Source of the DNA: Rhizobium sp. RCAM05350
GTDB taxonomy: Bacteria; Pseudomonadota; Alphaproteobacteria; Rhizobiales; Rhizobiaceae
Assembly (NCBI GenBank): GCA_024426085.1
Contig: CP087974.1
Span: 3,692,001 to 3,756,000 of the forward strand
Reading direction: 5' to 3'
DNA: 64,000 bases
Shown: in pieces, positions 17,479 to 27,380 of the stretch
How the letters are laid out: every line of letters begins with the position of its first letter
Position numbering within the stretch: the first letter of the stretch is position 1
The notes under the pieces: generated by a model
Seen by the model: the letters and a program-made list of their open reading frames with translations, nothing else
What the model was told of the DNA's origin: nothing
The model's database searches: none
Program-made: the position numbers and the translations under genes

Positions 17479-18421
17479 TCACCCCTCGCTCAGTATTTCC
17501 ATGCCGCCGGTCAGCCGGTCCATCAGGCTGCGGCGGACGCGGCCGACATCGCGCAGGGGCGGTTCGCCGAATTGGCGCGCATACTCGCGGCTGAACTGCG
17601 ACTGGCTTTCGTAGCCGACCTGATGGCCGGCAGAGCCCGCATCCAGCATATCCTCGAGCATCAGCCGGCGGGCCTCCTGCAGCCTCAGCTGTTTCTGGTA
17701 CTGCATCGGGCTCATGGCCGTGATCGCCTTGAAATGATGGTGCAGCGAGGAGACGCTCATGCTGACCCGATTGGCGAGATCGTCGATCTTCAAAGGCAGG
17801 TTATAGTGTTCTTTCAGCCAGATGCAGGCGCGGCTGATCTGGTGGGATTGGCTCTCCGCAATCGCCATCTGGCGCAGGCGCCCGCTCTGCGGGCCGGTCA
17901 AAAGCCTGTAGATGATTTCCTGTTCGATCAGTGGCAACAGGGCCGGGATGTCATCCGGCCGATCGAGCAACCGCAGCAGCCGGATGGCGGCATCTTCCAG
18001 GTCCGGCGTCACTGAACTCACGGCCATGCCGCGTGCCGAAGGAGCGGGGGCGCTGGTTTGCGTGCCGACATGGTCCAGCAACCCGGCAATACGCGTCGTA
18101 TCGATCTGAAATGTCACGCTGAGGTAAGGCTTTTCGACCGAGGCTTCGACGATCTGCGTGGTCACCGGCAGGTCGATCGAGGTCAGCAGATAGTCGGGCG
18201 CCGCCGTAGCGGTAGATGTCGTCGCCGAGCACCACCTGTTTTGCGCCCTGTGCAATCAAAGCCAGGCTCGGCTTGTAGGCACCGCAGGACTTCGTTCCGG
18301 TGGCTGAGCGCCGGTGGATGCTCACGCCCGGAATTGCCGTTTGATGATCGCCATCTTCCCCGGTGAAACGGGCAATGAGATCAATTAGTTCCTGACTACG
18401 CCGGTTTCGTGAATCTGTCAT
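17479..18421 (-). CDS. AraC-family regulator with AraC-N domain (one frameshift)
   Basis: The protein has about 313 residues. The N-terminal domain has the pattern of the AraC_N cupin group (SCGAYKPSLALIAQGAKQVVLGDDIYRYG ... PDYLLTSIDLPV). The C-terminal domain holds the paired helix-turn-helix, with IDDLANRVSMSVSSLHHHFK and AGHQVGYESQSQFSREYARQ. The frame breaks near 18205 in a GGCGGCG stretch. It is divergent from the alcohol dehydrogenase gene at 18644; regulators of this group usually control the adjacent oxidoreductase. A direct-repeat operator candidate lies between the two. Confidence 0.9.
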
Positions 18422-18509
18422 AATCGAAAGTCTTTCCAGCTATTTAGATTCCATCTCACAAACCGTGAGTTAGTCTCTTACGGCACGTTTGCAAAATGCT
18501 GACGACACC

Positions 18510-18543
18510 TTTTGCAGGATCGTACAATAATTTTGCAGGATCG
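18510..18543. promoter_or_regulatory. Direct-repeat operator candidate between AraC gene and adh
   Basis: TTTTGCAGGATCG occurs twice, at 18510-18522 and 18531-18543, with a start-to-start distance of 21 bases (two helical turns on the same face). AraC-type regulators bind direct repeats of this spacing. It lies about 100 bases upstream of the adh start codon. A nearby CTCAC-GTGAG dyad is also present around 18455. Binding is inferred. Confidence 0.5.
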
Positions 18544-18643
18544 CTCTAACGCTTGTTCGTCATGGTCTTCATAGTGCGCTTTCGGGGAGAGGCCATTCGT
18601 GCTTCCATGAAAATCCCCGCTTCATCAGATAAAGGAGTGACCC

Positions 18644-19684
18644 ATGGCCCTGGCAAGAGGATATGCGGCGACCGATGCGTCGAAACCGCTTGAGCCCTTC
18701 ACATTCGAGCGGCGCGAACCCCGCGAGGACGACGTCGTCATCAGCATCAAATATTCCGGCATCTGCCATTCGGACATCCATCAGGCCCGCAATGAATGGG
18801 GCAACTCGATGTTCCCGATGGTTCCCGGCCACGAGATCGCCGGTATCGTAACGGCGGTCGGCTCCAAGGTTTCCAAGTTCAAGGTCGGCGATCGGGTCGG
18901 CGTCGGCTGCTTCGTCGATTCATGCACGACGTGCGCCAGCCGGGATGTCGATCTCGAACAGTACATGCCCGGCCTCGTGCCGACCTATAACGGTATCGAA
19001 GCCGACGGCAAGACGCCGACCCAAGGCGGCTATTCCGATTTTATCGTCGTCAAGGAAGGCTACGTTCTCTCCATTCCCGAGAACCTGCCCTTCGAGGCAA
19101 CCCGCGCCGCTGTTGTGCGCCGGTATCACGCTTTATTCGCCGTTGCGCAAATGGGGTGCCGGTCCCGGCAAGAAGGTAGCTGTTGTGGGCATGGGCGGCC
19201 TTGGCCATATGGGTGTCAAGCTTGCCCACGCGATGGGTGCGGATGTCACGGTTCTCAGCCAGTCCTTGTCGAAAAGGAAGATGGCCGGAAGCTCGGCGCC
19301 GATCATTACTACGCCACCGCCGACGCCGAGACCTTCAAGACACTGGCCGGCACCTTCGACCTCATCCTGTGCACCGTCTCGGCTGAAATCGACTGGAACG
19401 CCTATCTCGGCCTGCTCAAGGTCGATGGCACGCTGGTGCTGCTCGGCATTCCGGAAAAGCCGGTGCCTGTGCATGCTTTCTCGCTGGTTCCGGCCCGCCG
19501 TTCGATTGCCGGCTCGATGATCGGGTCGATCAAGGAAACCCAGGAAATGCTCGATTTCTGCGGTGAGCACGACATCGTCTCGGAAATCGAACTGATCCGC
19601 ATGGACCAGGTCAACGAAGCCTACGAGCGCGTCATCAAGAGCGACGTGCGCTACCGCTTCGTTATCGATATGGCGACACTGTAA
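18644..19684 (+). CDS. NAD(P)-dependent zinc alcohol dehydrogenase, YahK-like (two frameshifts)
   Basis: A cinnamyl-alcohol-dehydrogenase-type enzyme of ~347 residues that reduces aldehydes. The catalytic zinc ligands are visible in [10 protein letters not shown] (Cys, His) and PGHEIAG (His, Glu), the Rossmann loop in [16 protein letters not shown]. The structural zinc lobe reads [17 protein letters not shown] and keeps two of the usual four cysteines. The frame breaks near 19110 (expected [13 protein letters not shown]) and near 19275 (A run one base short). The ATG at 18644 has AAAGGAG. It is divergent from its probable AraC regulator. Confidence 0.9.
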   Translation: MALARGYAATDASKPLEPFTFERREPREDDVVISIKYSGICHSDIHQARNEWGNSMFPMVPGHEIAGIVTAVGSKVSKFKVGDRVGVGCFVDSCTTCASRDVDLEQYMPGLVPTYNGIEADGKTPTQGGYSDFIVVKEGYVLSIPENLPFEATRAAVVRRYHALFAVAQMGCRSRQEGSCCGHGRPWPYGCQACPRDGCGCHGSQPVLVEKEDGRKLGADHYYATADAETFKTLAGTFDLILCTVSAEIDWNAYLGLLKVDGTLVLLGIPEKPVPVHAFSLVPARRSIAGSMIGSIKETQEMLDFCGEHDIVSEIELIRMDQVNEAYERVIKSDVRYRFVIDMATL

Positions 19685-19698
19685 GCCATTGGAACAAA

Positions 19699-19727
19699 AA
19701 GGCCGGCAAGCTCAGCTTGCCGGTCTT
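19699..19727 (+). terminator. Rho-independent terminator after adh
   Basis: An A run leads into a GC-rich stem (arms 19699-19711 and 19715-19727, core GCCGGCAAGC/GCTTGCCGG) with a three-base loop and a short T stretch. It lies 15 bases after the adh stop and also faces the convergent gene at 19754. Confidence 0.8.
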
Positions 19728-19753
19728 TCGTCGCGTCCGCCCGGTCAAAGAGG

Positions 19754-20116
19754 CTATTTTACTTCGGTCAACACTTCCGTACCGGAGCCATCCTTGCCGG
19801 TGATGGTCCAATTGCCCTCAAGCGTGCCATCGCCTTTGACTTCGTAGACGGTCAGCCCCATCGCGTCTTCCAGGACGTAGGCGGCTGCAAACGCATCCCC
19901 ATTGAGCATGCAGACACCGCTCGATTTGACGCCCGCGGTATCCCATTCGATCACGCAGGTTGTTTCGCTGGCGAGCGTTATCTCAGCCGTGCCGGAATAG
20001 CTCGACCCATCGAGATTGGTGCCTTCCACGGTGTATTTGCCGGCATTGACGGTTTGCGCGTTTGCGCCGGAAGCTGCAGTGAGCGCGAGCGTGGCTGTGA
20101 TTATGATCTTCTTCAT
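19754..20116 (-). CDS. Small secreted protein, hypothetical
   Basis: The 120-residue protein has a clear signal peptide (MKKIIITATLALTAASGANA) and a mature beta-rich part with GKYTVEGTNLDGSSYSGTAEI, one Cys pair (TTCVIEW and SGVCML) that may form a disulfide, and a repeated G-x-G pattern. The start at 20116 has GAGGGG upstream. No characterised family is recognised. Probably periplasmic. Confidence 0.75.
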   Translation of the reverse strand: MKKIIITATLALTAASGANAQTVNAGKYTVEGTNLDGSSYSGTAEITLASETTCVIEWDTAGVKSSGVCMLNGDAFAAAYVLEDAMGLTVYEVKGDGTLEGNWTITGKDGSGTEVLTEVK

Positions 20117-20249
20117 CTGACCCCTCAAAGAAATGCTCGACGATCGAGCGCCACCGGAACGTAAGCGGATTCCCGGCGGTTTGAAAGGGAGGCTGATGTA
20201 CTGATTGCACTGCCGGACACGACAGGTTCGGCCGATTTGCTTGCCCTCA

Positions 20250-20716
20250 TCAGCCCAGCGGCAGCGGCCCGTCGTTCTTGATTTCTTCCATCACCGCGTA
20301 GGTCCGCGTTTCCTTGACGCCCGGCAAGGTCCACAGCACCTGGCCGAGGAAATTGCGGTAGGCGTTCATGTCCTCGAACCGGGTCTTGACGAGATAATCG
20401 AAGCCGCCGGCGACCATATGGCATTCAGTACCGACGGCGCCTGTTTCACCACGATGGCAAATTTATCGAAAACTTCCGGCGTGGTCTTGTCGAGCATCAC
20501 CTCGATGAAGACAAGCAGCCCGAAGCCCAGCTTGTGCGGGTCGAGCCGGGCGCCAAAACCGGAAACGTAACCTTCCTTCAGCAAGCGGCGCAGCCCTGCT
20601 CGCTGGTTGCCGTGGGAGAAAGCCCCGATGCGGTCGGCCAGTTCCAGATTGGTGATCCGGCCGTCCGCCTGCAGGATGTTGAGTATCCGCCGGTCGATCT
20701 TGTCTATTTCATGCAT
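20250..20716 (-). CDS. Lrp/AsnC-family regulator (about three frameshifts)
   Basis: The repaired protein has ~155 residues. The start MHEIDKIDRRILNILQADGR and the helix-turn-helix (NLELADRIG, then LSPTATSE) are typical of Lrp. The recognition of the C-terminal RAM ligand domain rests on YVSGFGARLDPHKLGFG, FIEVMLDKTTPEVFDKF and the repaired end VKETRTYAVMEEIKNDGPL. Breaks lie near 20630, 20600 and 20425. It follows the amidohydrolase gene by 68 bases on the same strand. The final YAVMEEIK motif suggests a global-type Lrp, but the ligand is not predictable. Confidence 0.85.
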
Positions 20717-20784
20717 CGGATTCTCCCAAATCCTTCGGCGCGCCAAATCCGTCAGCGCGCCCCTTCTTCAACGGGTAACGCGGC

Positions 20785-21946
20785 TCAGGCCGCCAGCCGC
20801 ATTTCGGCGAGCTTCACCCAGTAGGAAATGCCGTGCGGGATTGCCTCGTCGTTGAAGTCATAGGCCGGATTGTGCAGGCCGGCCGTGTCGCCATTGCCGA
20901 TGAAGATGAAGGCACCCGGACGAGCCAGCAACATGTAGGAAAAATCCTCGCCGCCCATCATCGGATCGAGATCGCCCGATACCTGGTTTTCGCCAGCAAT
21001 GTTTGCCGCCGCCAGCGCGTGGGCGGTTTCCTGGCGGTGGTTGACCGTGACCGGATAGTTGCGGGCGTAAGAGACCTTGATGTTCGCGCCATAGGCGGCA
21101 CCCAAGCCTTCGGAAATCTGCTTGATACGCTGTTCGGCGAGATCACGCACTTCCGGCATCAGCGTGCGGACCGTGCCGCCGAGCATGGCCTGCTCCGGGA
21201 TGATGTTATGGGCAAAGCCGGCATTGAATTTCGTCACCGAGACAACGACAGAAAACAGTGGATCGACCGAGCGCGAGGCAATGGTCTGCAGCGCGTTGAC
21301 GACCTGCAGAGCCGATGACGATCGGGTCGATCGTCTTGTGCGGCTGGGCAGCGTGGCCGCCGCGGCCGTCGATGGTGATGGTGAATTCATCGGTCGAGGC
21401 CATGATCGGGCCGACGCGACTGCCGAACTGGCCAACAGGCATGCCCGGCATATTGTGCATGCCGTAGACTTCCTCGATGGCAAAACGCTCCATCATGCCG
21501 TCCTTGACCATTTCATGGCCGCCGGCGCCGCCTTCTTCGGCAGGCTGGAAGATGACCGCCACCGCGCCTTTGAAATTGCGCGTTTCGGCGAGATACTTTG
21601 CCGCGCCCAGCAGCATGGCGGTGTGGCCGTCATGGCCGCAGGCGTGCATCTTGCCTGCTGTTGTCGAGGCCCATGGCTTGCCGCTGGTTTCGGTCATCGG
21701 CAGGGCATCCATGTCGGCGCGCAGGCCGATGGTGCGGCCTTCGCCGAGATTGCCCTTGATCAGGCCGACGACGCCGGTACGGCCGAGGCCGGTCACGATT
21801 TTGTCAACGCCGAATTCCTTCAGTTTATTTTCGACGAAAGCTGCCGTATTTTCGACGGCGAACAGGAGTTCCGGCTTGGTATGGAGGTGGCGACGCCATT
21901 CCGTGACTTCGGTCTGGAGCTCTGCTGCGCGGTTCAGAATAGGCAT
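20785..21946 (-). CDS. M20-family amidohydrolase, hippurate hydrolase-like (one frameshift)
   Basis: A zinc-type peptidase/amidase of ~387 residues. Metal-binding motifs are visible: RADMDALPM, GKMHACGHDGHTAMLLGAA, FQPAEEGGAGG and the C-terminal GGEDFSYML. It hydrolyses N-acyl amino acids or amides in this family. The start at 21946 (MPILNRAAELQ) has AGGAAG. The frame breaks near 21312; the repaired junction reads IVIGSALQVVNALQ. The lrp gene follows and may regulate it. Confidence 0.9.
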
Positions 21947-22088
21947 TTTGACTTCCTGTGTGTCCATTGCGGGCATGGGATACGGGATATTTGGCATCGG
22001 CGCAAAAGAATGGTCTTTGCCATCACCTCGCCATATAGGTTAAATAGCCGGACGATACGAGGCAATTCCCGAAATTTCGAGGTTTGAA

Positions 22089-23222
22089 GTGGTGACAACT
22101 GGAATTCGCAAGAGTGGCGCATTGAAGCTGTTCGCAGTCCTGACGGGCGCCTGCGCGTCGCTCCTTTCGGCCGCGCTGCCGAGCGCTGCCAATCCGCAAC
22201 TGGTTGTCGACGTCAGTTCGCTGAAGGTCTATGAGCAGCAGGAAATCTACCAGAAATGGTATCCGGCCTCGCTGACCAAGCTGATGACGGCATATACGAC
22301 CTTCCGTGCCCTGAAATCCGGCCAGCTGACGCTGGAAACGCCGGTGGTGATGAGCAAGAACGCCGCCGGCGAGCCGCCGAGCAAGATGTTCTACAAGCCC
22401 GGCCAGGCGGTGACGCTCGACAGCGCGCTGAAGATGCTCTTGATCAAATCGGCCAACGACATTGCCGTGGCGATCGGCGAGACGGTTTCCGGTTCCGAGC
22501 CTGCCTTCGTCAACCAGATGAATGCCGAAGCGAAACGGATCGGCATGACCTCCTCGCATTTCATCAATCCGAATGGATTGCCAGGCGCCGGTCAGTACAC
22601 GACGGCGCGGGACCTCGCCGTTCTGGCGATCACCATCAAGCGCGAATTCCCTGCAATACGCCGCCTATTTCGCTTATGAAGGTTTTACCACCGGCAAGAA
22701 GAATTATCCGAACCTCAATATGCTGATCGGCCGTTTCTGACGGTGCTGACGGCATGAAGACCGGTTTCATCTGCGCTTCGGGCTTCAATCAGGTTTCCTC
22801 GGCAACCCGCAATGGCCGTGCCGTCGTCTCCGTCGTCCTGGGCGCCGACAGCCTTGGTGGCCGGGCGGATGAATCGGCGCGGTTGTTGCAACTCGGCCTG
22901 ACCTCAAGCAATGCCGGCAAACCGGCTCTTGGCCAGATCGCGCCGTATGGCGAGACCCACGACATGGTCGCCGATGTTAGCAAGGAAATCTGCAATCCGA
23001 AGGCGGCCAAGATCCGCTCGGAAAATCGCACTTGATGAAGTCGGCCGTCAGAAACTTCTTTCGCCCTATATTCACGAGATCAGCCGCCCGCTCAACCTCG
23101 TTGCCGCCGGGCTTATCCCGGGCGCCGAAAAGGTGGCCGATGTCAAGGGTAAGGGGCAGATGGTGGCCGGGCAGGGCGATGTCGCCAATGTGCCGATTCC
23201 GGTTCCGCGCCCCGTTTTCTAA
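22089..23222 (+). CDS. D-alanyl-D-alanine carboxypeptidase, S11/DacF-like (three frameshifts)
   Basis: A PBP5/6-type periplasmic enzyme that trims the terminal D-Ala of peptidoglycan stem peptides. It has a signal peptide (LLSAALPSAANP) and the three active-site motifs: SLTK (PASLTKLMTAY), SAN (IKSANDIAVAIGE) and KTG (DGMKTGFICASGFN). The frame breaks at 22652 (CCGCAA read as CCTGCAA), 22738 (TTCGAC read as TTCTGAC, giving a false stop) and near 23030. The start is one of two GTG codons at 22089/22092. The CobW gene follows 27 bases later. Confidence 0.92.
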
Positions 23223-23249
23223 AGCTTCCGCCTACTGATCGGATAAACC

Positions 23250-24429
23250 ATGAGCCTTGTTCTGAACGCCGTGCCGGTGTCGATCCTCACCGGTTTCCTC
23301 GGTGCTGGAAAGACGTCCCTTCTGAACCGGCTCCTGAAGGATCCAGACCTTACCGATACCGCCGTGATCATCAACGAGTTCGGTGATGTCTCGCTGGATC
23401 ACCTTTTGGTCGAGGCATCGAGCGACGGGATCATCGAGCTGTCGGATGGCTGCCTCTGCTGCACGGTGCGTGGCGAACTGGTCGATACGCTGGCCGATCT
23501 GATGGATCGGATGCAGACCGGCAAGATCAAGCCGCTGAAGCGCGTGGTCATCGAAACCACCGGCCTTGCCGATCCGGCGCCGGTGCTGCAGTCGGTGATG
23601 GGCAACCCTGTCATTGCCCAGAGCTACCGGCTGGATGGCGTCGTCACCGTCGTCGATGCAGCCAACGGTCTGTCGACGCTCGACAATCACGAAGAGGCGG
23701 TCAAGCAGGTAGCGATGGCCGATCGGCTGGTGATCAGCAAGATGTCGCTTGCGACGCCGGATGCAGTGATATCGCTGAAGGCACGGCTCCGGGCGCTCAA
23801 TCCGCGCGCCAATGATCGATGGCGATCTGCCCGAGGCCGGCAAGGCCGAACTCTTTCATTGCGGGCTCTACGATCCGGCAACCAAGATCGCCGATGTCGG
23901 CCGCTGGCTGCAGGACGAGGCGGCGTCGGACCACGATTATCATCATGATCTCGACCATAACCATGGTCACGACGGCCACCACGATCATGACCATTGCGGT
24001 CACGATCACGGCGATCATCATCACCACCATCATCATGACGAAAACCGGCATGGTGCCGATATCCGCTCGTTCAGCCTTGTCCACGACCGGCCGATCGATC
24101 CGATGGCGCTGGAAATGTTTGTCGATCTCCTGCGCTCCGCCCATGGCGAAAAGCTGCTGCGGATGAAGGCGATCGTCTCGATGTCCGACAATCCCGACCG
24201 ACCGCTGATCCTGCACGGCGTGCAGACCGTGTTCCATGCGCCGCAGCGCATGGCTGCATGGCCCGACCCGTCCGACCGGCGCACCCGCATGGTGCTGATC
24301 ACCAAGGATCTGCCGGAAGCTTTCGTGCGCGATCTTTTCGACGCCTTCACCGGCAAGCCGCGCATCGACCGGCCAGACCGACAGGCGCTGGAGGACAATC
24401 CGCTGGCGGTTCCAGGGCTCAGGATGTAA
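23250..24429 (+). CDS. CobW/COG0523 metal-chaperone GTPase with His-rich segment (one frameshift)
   Basis: A G3E GTPase of ~393 residues. The P-loop GFLGAGKT is at residues ~15-22, the metal-binding CxCC motif in DGCLCCTVRGEL, and the C-terminal CobW domain begins near ADIRSFSLVHDRPID. Between them lies a 40-residue segment with about twenty histidines alternating with Asp (positions 23930-24050), a strong zinc- or cobalt-binding sign. The frame breaks near 23806. Such proteins deliver Zn(II) or Co(II) to client enzymes. It is not near the cobaltochelatase genes, so a zinc role is at least as likely as a cobalamin role. Confidence 0.9.
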
Positions 24430-24449
24430 CGCACCGGCAAGGGGCTGGC

Positions 24450-25205
24450 ATGTTTCTGGAGGCGAGCGAAGTCATCGGCTACATGCGGGCGCCAGCCTAT
24501 CCTGCCAGCCGTTCCGGAGGCTGGAGTTTCAGCGCCTCGCTCGGCTTCCATATCCTGATCGGGCTCGCCCTGCTTCTGGCGGTGACGCCACGCCGGCAGG
24601 TTTCGTCATCGGAGGACAGCGTCAGCGTCGAGGTTCTGACGCCGCAGCAGTTTGAAGCCGCAAGCAGGCCGCCGGCAGCTGAGGCCCAGACACACACCGA
24701 GCCCAAGCCTCAGCCCTTGAGCAATACGTTGGCTGAACCAGCGACTGAAAGTCCCGTGCCCGATTTTGCCGAACTGCCGACGGACCGGCCACGCCCGGAG
24801 GCAAATGTCATGGTTCAGGCTACACACCTTCAGTCCGCAAAGGTGCTGGCCGATCCGCACAGCGCAAAGGCGCGCAAGGCGCTGGGGCAGCTGGCCTCCT
24901 CGGAGCGCATCGTCCAGCTCTGCAATATCGAGGCGATGGAACAGGTCCATCTCTGGAAACCTGCGTTGAAGCCGGATTTCCTGGTGGCCTATGCGATGGC
25001 TGATACGGAGCTATCCGGGCAAAAACTCAAGGCCGATGGCGGGGCGTTTCGCAGCAAGAGCCGCTGGTACAATATCGATTTCACCTGCGAGGTCACACCG
25101 GACCTGAAGCAAGTCGTGTCGTTTGCCTTTTCTGTCGGCAGCGAGATCCCGAAAAGCGACTGGGCCGATCACAATCTCTTGGCGGATGATGGTCCGGCGG
25201 ATTAG
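24450..25205 (+). CDS. DUF930 inner-membrane/periplasmic protein
   Basis: The 251-residue protein has one membrane helix near residues 33-47 (FHILIGLALLLAV), a Pro/Glu/Ala-rich linker (~50-110) and a C-terminal domain with LASSERIVQLCNIEAMEQV, a DUF930 hallmark, and YNIDFTCEVTPDL. The TonB-like layout (one N-terminal helix, Pro-rich linker, periplasmic domain) is visible but no TonB box partner is near. It follows the CobW gene by 20 bases and is probably co-transcribed. Function unknown. Confidence 0.8.
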   Translation: MFLEASEVIGYMRAPAYPASRSGGWSFSASLGFHILIGLALLLAVTPRRQVSSSEDSVSVEVLTPQQFEAASRPPAAEAQTHTEPKPQPLSNTLAEPATESPVPDFAELPTDRPRPEANVMVQATHLQSAKVLADPHSAKARKALGQLASSERIVQLCNIEAMEQVHLWKPALKPDFLVAYAMADTELSGQKLKADGGAFRSKSRWYNIDFTCEVTPDLKQVVSFAFSVGSEIPKSDWADHNLLADDGPAD

Positions 25206-25217
25206 AGGGGCGGCGGA

Positions 25218-26480
25218 TCAACTGCCGCAGGCAGCGGCCCGGGCAAGAAAGAATGCCTTTTCGCGGGCGTTGCGGGTGAGGTTTGCGGCACGCTCAAATT
25301 CGACCCTGGCTTCCGCCAGCCGTCCGGCGTGGAACAGGAAGTCCCCTCTTGCTGCGGGCAGGGGAACATAGTTGTGCAAGCCCGCCGCCGGATCGATTTC
25401 GTCGAGGCGCGCGAGGCCTGTTTCCGGTCCGAAGGCCATGCTGTGGGCGACGGCCCGATTGAGATCGACCACCGGCGACGGCATTATCACGCGCAGCGTA
25501 TCGTAGAGGCCAGCGATTTTCTGCCAGTCCGTGTCTTCCGCCTTGTGAGCGCGTGCGTGACAGGCCGCCAGAGCTGCCTGCAGGGCATGCCGGGCCGTTG
25601 GCGCCGCCGAGCGCTTCCGCACGTTGCAGGGCAGCAAGCCCGCGGCGGATCAGCAGCTGGTCCCAATGGGTACGGTTCTGTTCGGTCAAAAGGATTGGTG
25701 AGCCGTCCGCGGCAACCCTGGCATGGAGCCGGGAAGCCTGGATTTCCATCAGCGACAACAGGCCCAGCACTTCCGGCTCGTCGGGCAGTAGGCCAGCGAG
25801 GATGCGGCCGAGACGTTGGGCTTCGGAGCACAAAGCCGGGCGGATCAGGTCCTCGCCAGTGGTCGCCGAATAGCCCTCGTTGAAGATCAGGTAGATCACC
25901 TCCAGAACCGAGCCGAGGCGCCCCGCGCGTTCCGGTCCACGCGGCACGGCAAAGGTCAGGCCAGCATTACCGATCGTCTTCTTGGCCCGGACGATCCGCT
26001 GGGCGATGGTCGCTTCGTTTGAGAGAAAGGCACGGGCGATTTCGTCGGTCGTCAACCCGCCGATCAGTCGAAGGGTCAGCGCGCGCGCGCCTCTGCCGAC
26101 AGGACGGGATGGCAGGCGGCGAAGATGAGGCCGAGCAAGTCGTCGCCGAGGTCGTCGTCCAGCGCGGCCTCGACATCCTCGACGCTGGTATCGCGCTCGT
26201 CTTCAAGATCGCGGCCGATTTGGGCATGCTTTCGGACAAGCATCTTCCTGCGGCGGAAACCGTCGATAGCCCGGCGCTTGGCGGCTGCCATCAGCCAGGC
26301 GCCTGGATTTTTCGGAACGCCGGTTTTCGGCCATTCGGACAGGGCGGTCACCAGCGCGTCCTGCGCCAGCTCTTCGGCCAGCCCGACATCCCGGACCATC
26401 CGCGCCAGGCCGCCGATCAACCGGGCCTGCTCGATCCGAAAAACTGTCTCGATTGCTTGATGCGTTTCGTTTGCCGCCAT
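25218..26480 (-). CDS. ECF-type RNA polymerase sigma factor, ECF42/DUF6596 group (two frameshifts)
   Basis: The protein has about 420 residues: sigma region 2 (IGGLARMVRDVGLAEELAQDA), region 4 (TLRLIGGLTTDEIARAFLS) and a long C-terminal extension with DUF6596/TPR-like helices (LEVIYLIFNEGYSATTGEDL and ARGDFLFHAGRLAEA). This extension, together with an adjacent YCII/DGPF gene, marks the ECF42 group, which has no classical anti-sigma factor. Breaks lie near 26080 and 25605. The YCII gene lies 70 bases upstream on the same strand. Confidence 0.88.
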
Positions 26481-26550
26481 GCTTTCGGATTAAGCGAGCA
26501 GCAGCGGCTACGTCAAGCCGCCGTGGCGGCTTGACGTTGATCGACTTAAT

Positions 26551-26974
26551 TTAGTGCTTGGCTGCCTTTTCGCGCAGTCGTTCTTCCTGCTCGGCCAGTT
26601 CCGGCGTAAATGCTTCGCCGAAATCGGCTGCCTCGAATACTTGGCGGATTTCGAGCTCGCTTGGACCGGGCATCGGGTTCGGGCAACGCTTGGCCCATCT
26701 CGATGGCTTCGGCCATGTCCTTGACTTCCCAGAGCCAGAAGCCGGCGATCAGTTCGCGGGTTTCGGCAAAGGGGCCGTCGATGACGGTGCGGCCTGGACC
26801 GTCGAAGGCGATCCGCTTGCCCTTGACCGACGGGTGCAGCCCTTCGCCGGCCATCATGATGCCGGCATTGACCAGCTCTTCGTTGTATTTGCCCATGGCC
26901 TCCAGAAGCTCGGTCGTCGGCATGATGCCCTCTTCGCTATCCTTCGTCGCCTTTACGATAACCATCACACGCAT
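26551..26974 (-). CDS. YCII/DGPF-domain protein (one frameshift)
   Basis: A small protein of ~140 residues: MRVMVIVKATKDSEEGIMP at the start, then GLHPSVKGKRIAFDGPGR and GPFAETRELIAGFWLWEV, the DGPF hallmark. The frame breaks near 26702; the repaired end reads EWAKRCPNPMPGPSELEIRQ and stops at 26551. YCII proteins are ferredoxin-like and are paired with ECF42 sigma factors, as here. The role is not established. Confidence 0.88.
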
Positions 26975-27149
26975 TGTCTTCTCCTCTGATTGATGGAAGC
27001 CTGACTGGCCTTCCTGATCATACGACGAACGAGCCTCGGTCCGATCGACAACGTTCCGGAATTTTTTCAGATTTTTTTAGACGAGGATTGGTGAGCCGAA
27101 CAGAGGGCGTGGCGAAGGCCGGACCTGCGGCGCTGATGGGCGTTGAGCC

Positions 27150-27380
27150 TTAGGCCTTCTTGCGGATGACGAAGCGGTGCCCGCCGGCCAATGCCTCGGA
27201 TTGCTCTAGGCTATGGCCGTCTTCGCTGCAGAAATGCGGAATGTCGATGATGGCGAGCGGATCGGTGGTCTCGACCGTGATCAACGTGCCCGGCGCAAGG
27301 GTCAGCATGCGCTTGCGTGTCCTCAGGACCGGCAAAGGGCATTTCAGCCCCTTGAGGTCGTAGATCAGGCCATCGGGCAT
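27150..27380 (-). CDS. TusA/SirA-like sulfur-carrier protein
   Basis: The 76-residue protein has the N-terminal CPxP motif (LKGLKCPLPVLRTRKRM), whose cysteine carries persulfide, and the beta-strand region TLITVETTDPLAIIDIPHFC. The ATG at 27380 overlaps the TGA of the L,D-transpeptidase gene (TGATG), so it is translationally coupled. It may pass sulfur to MnmA or to other sulfur pathways, but this paralogue group has mixed functions. Confidence 0.88.
   Translation of the reverse strand: MPDGLIYDLKGLKCPLPVLRTRKRMLTLAPGTLITVETTDPLAIIDIPHFCSEDGHSLEQSEALAGGHRFVIRKKA

Noticed and set aside
21122-22087. Long plus-strand reading frame opposite the amidohydrolase
   Set aside because: It is the high-G+C shadow of the M20 gene; composition is biased and there are no recognisable motifs.
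23930-24050. His-rich tract as a simple-sequence repeat or CRISPR-like array
   Set aside because: It is coding and in frame with conserved CobW domains on both sides; there is no repeat-spacer structure. No CRISPR array was seen anywhere in the window.
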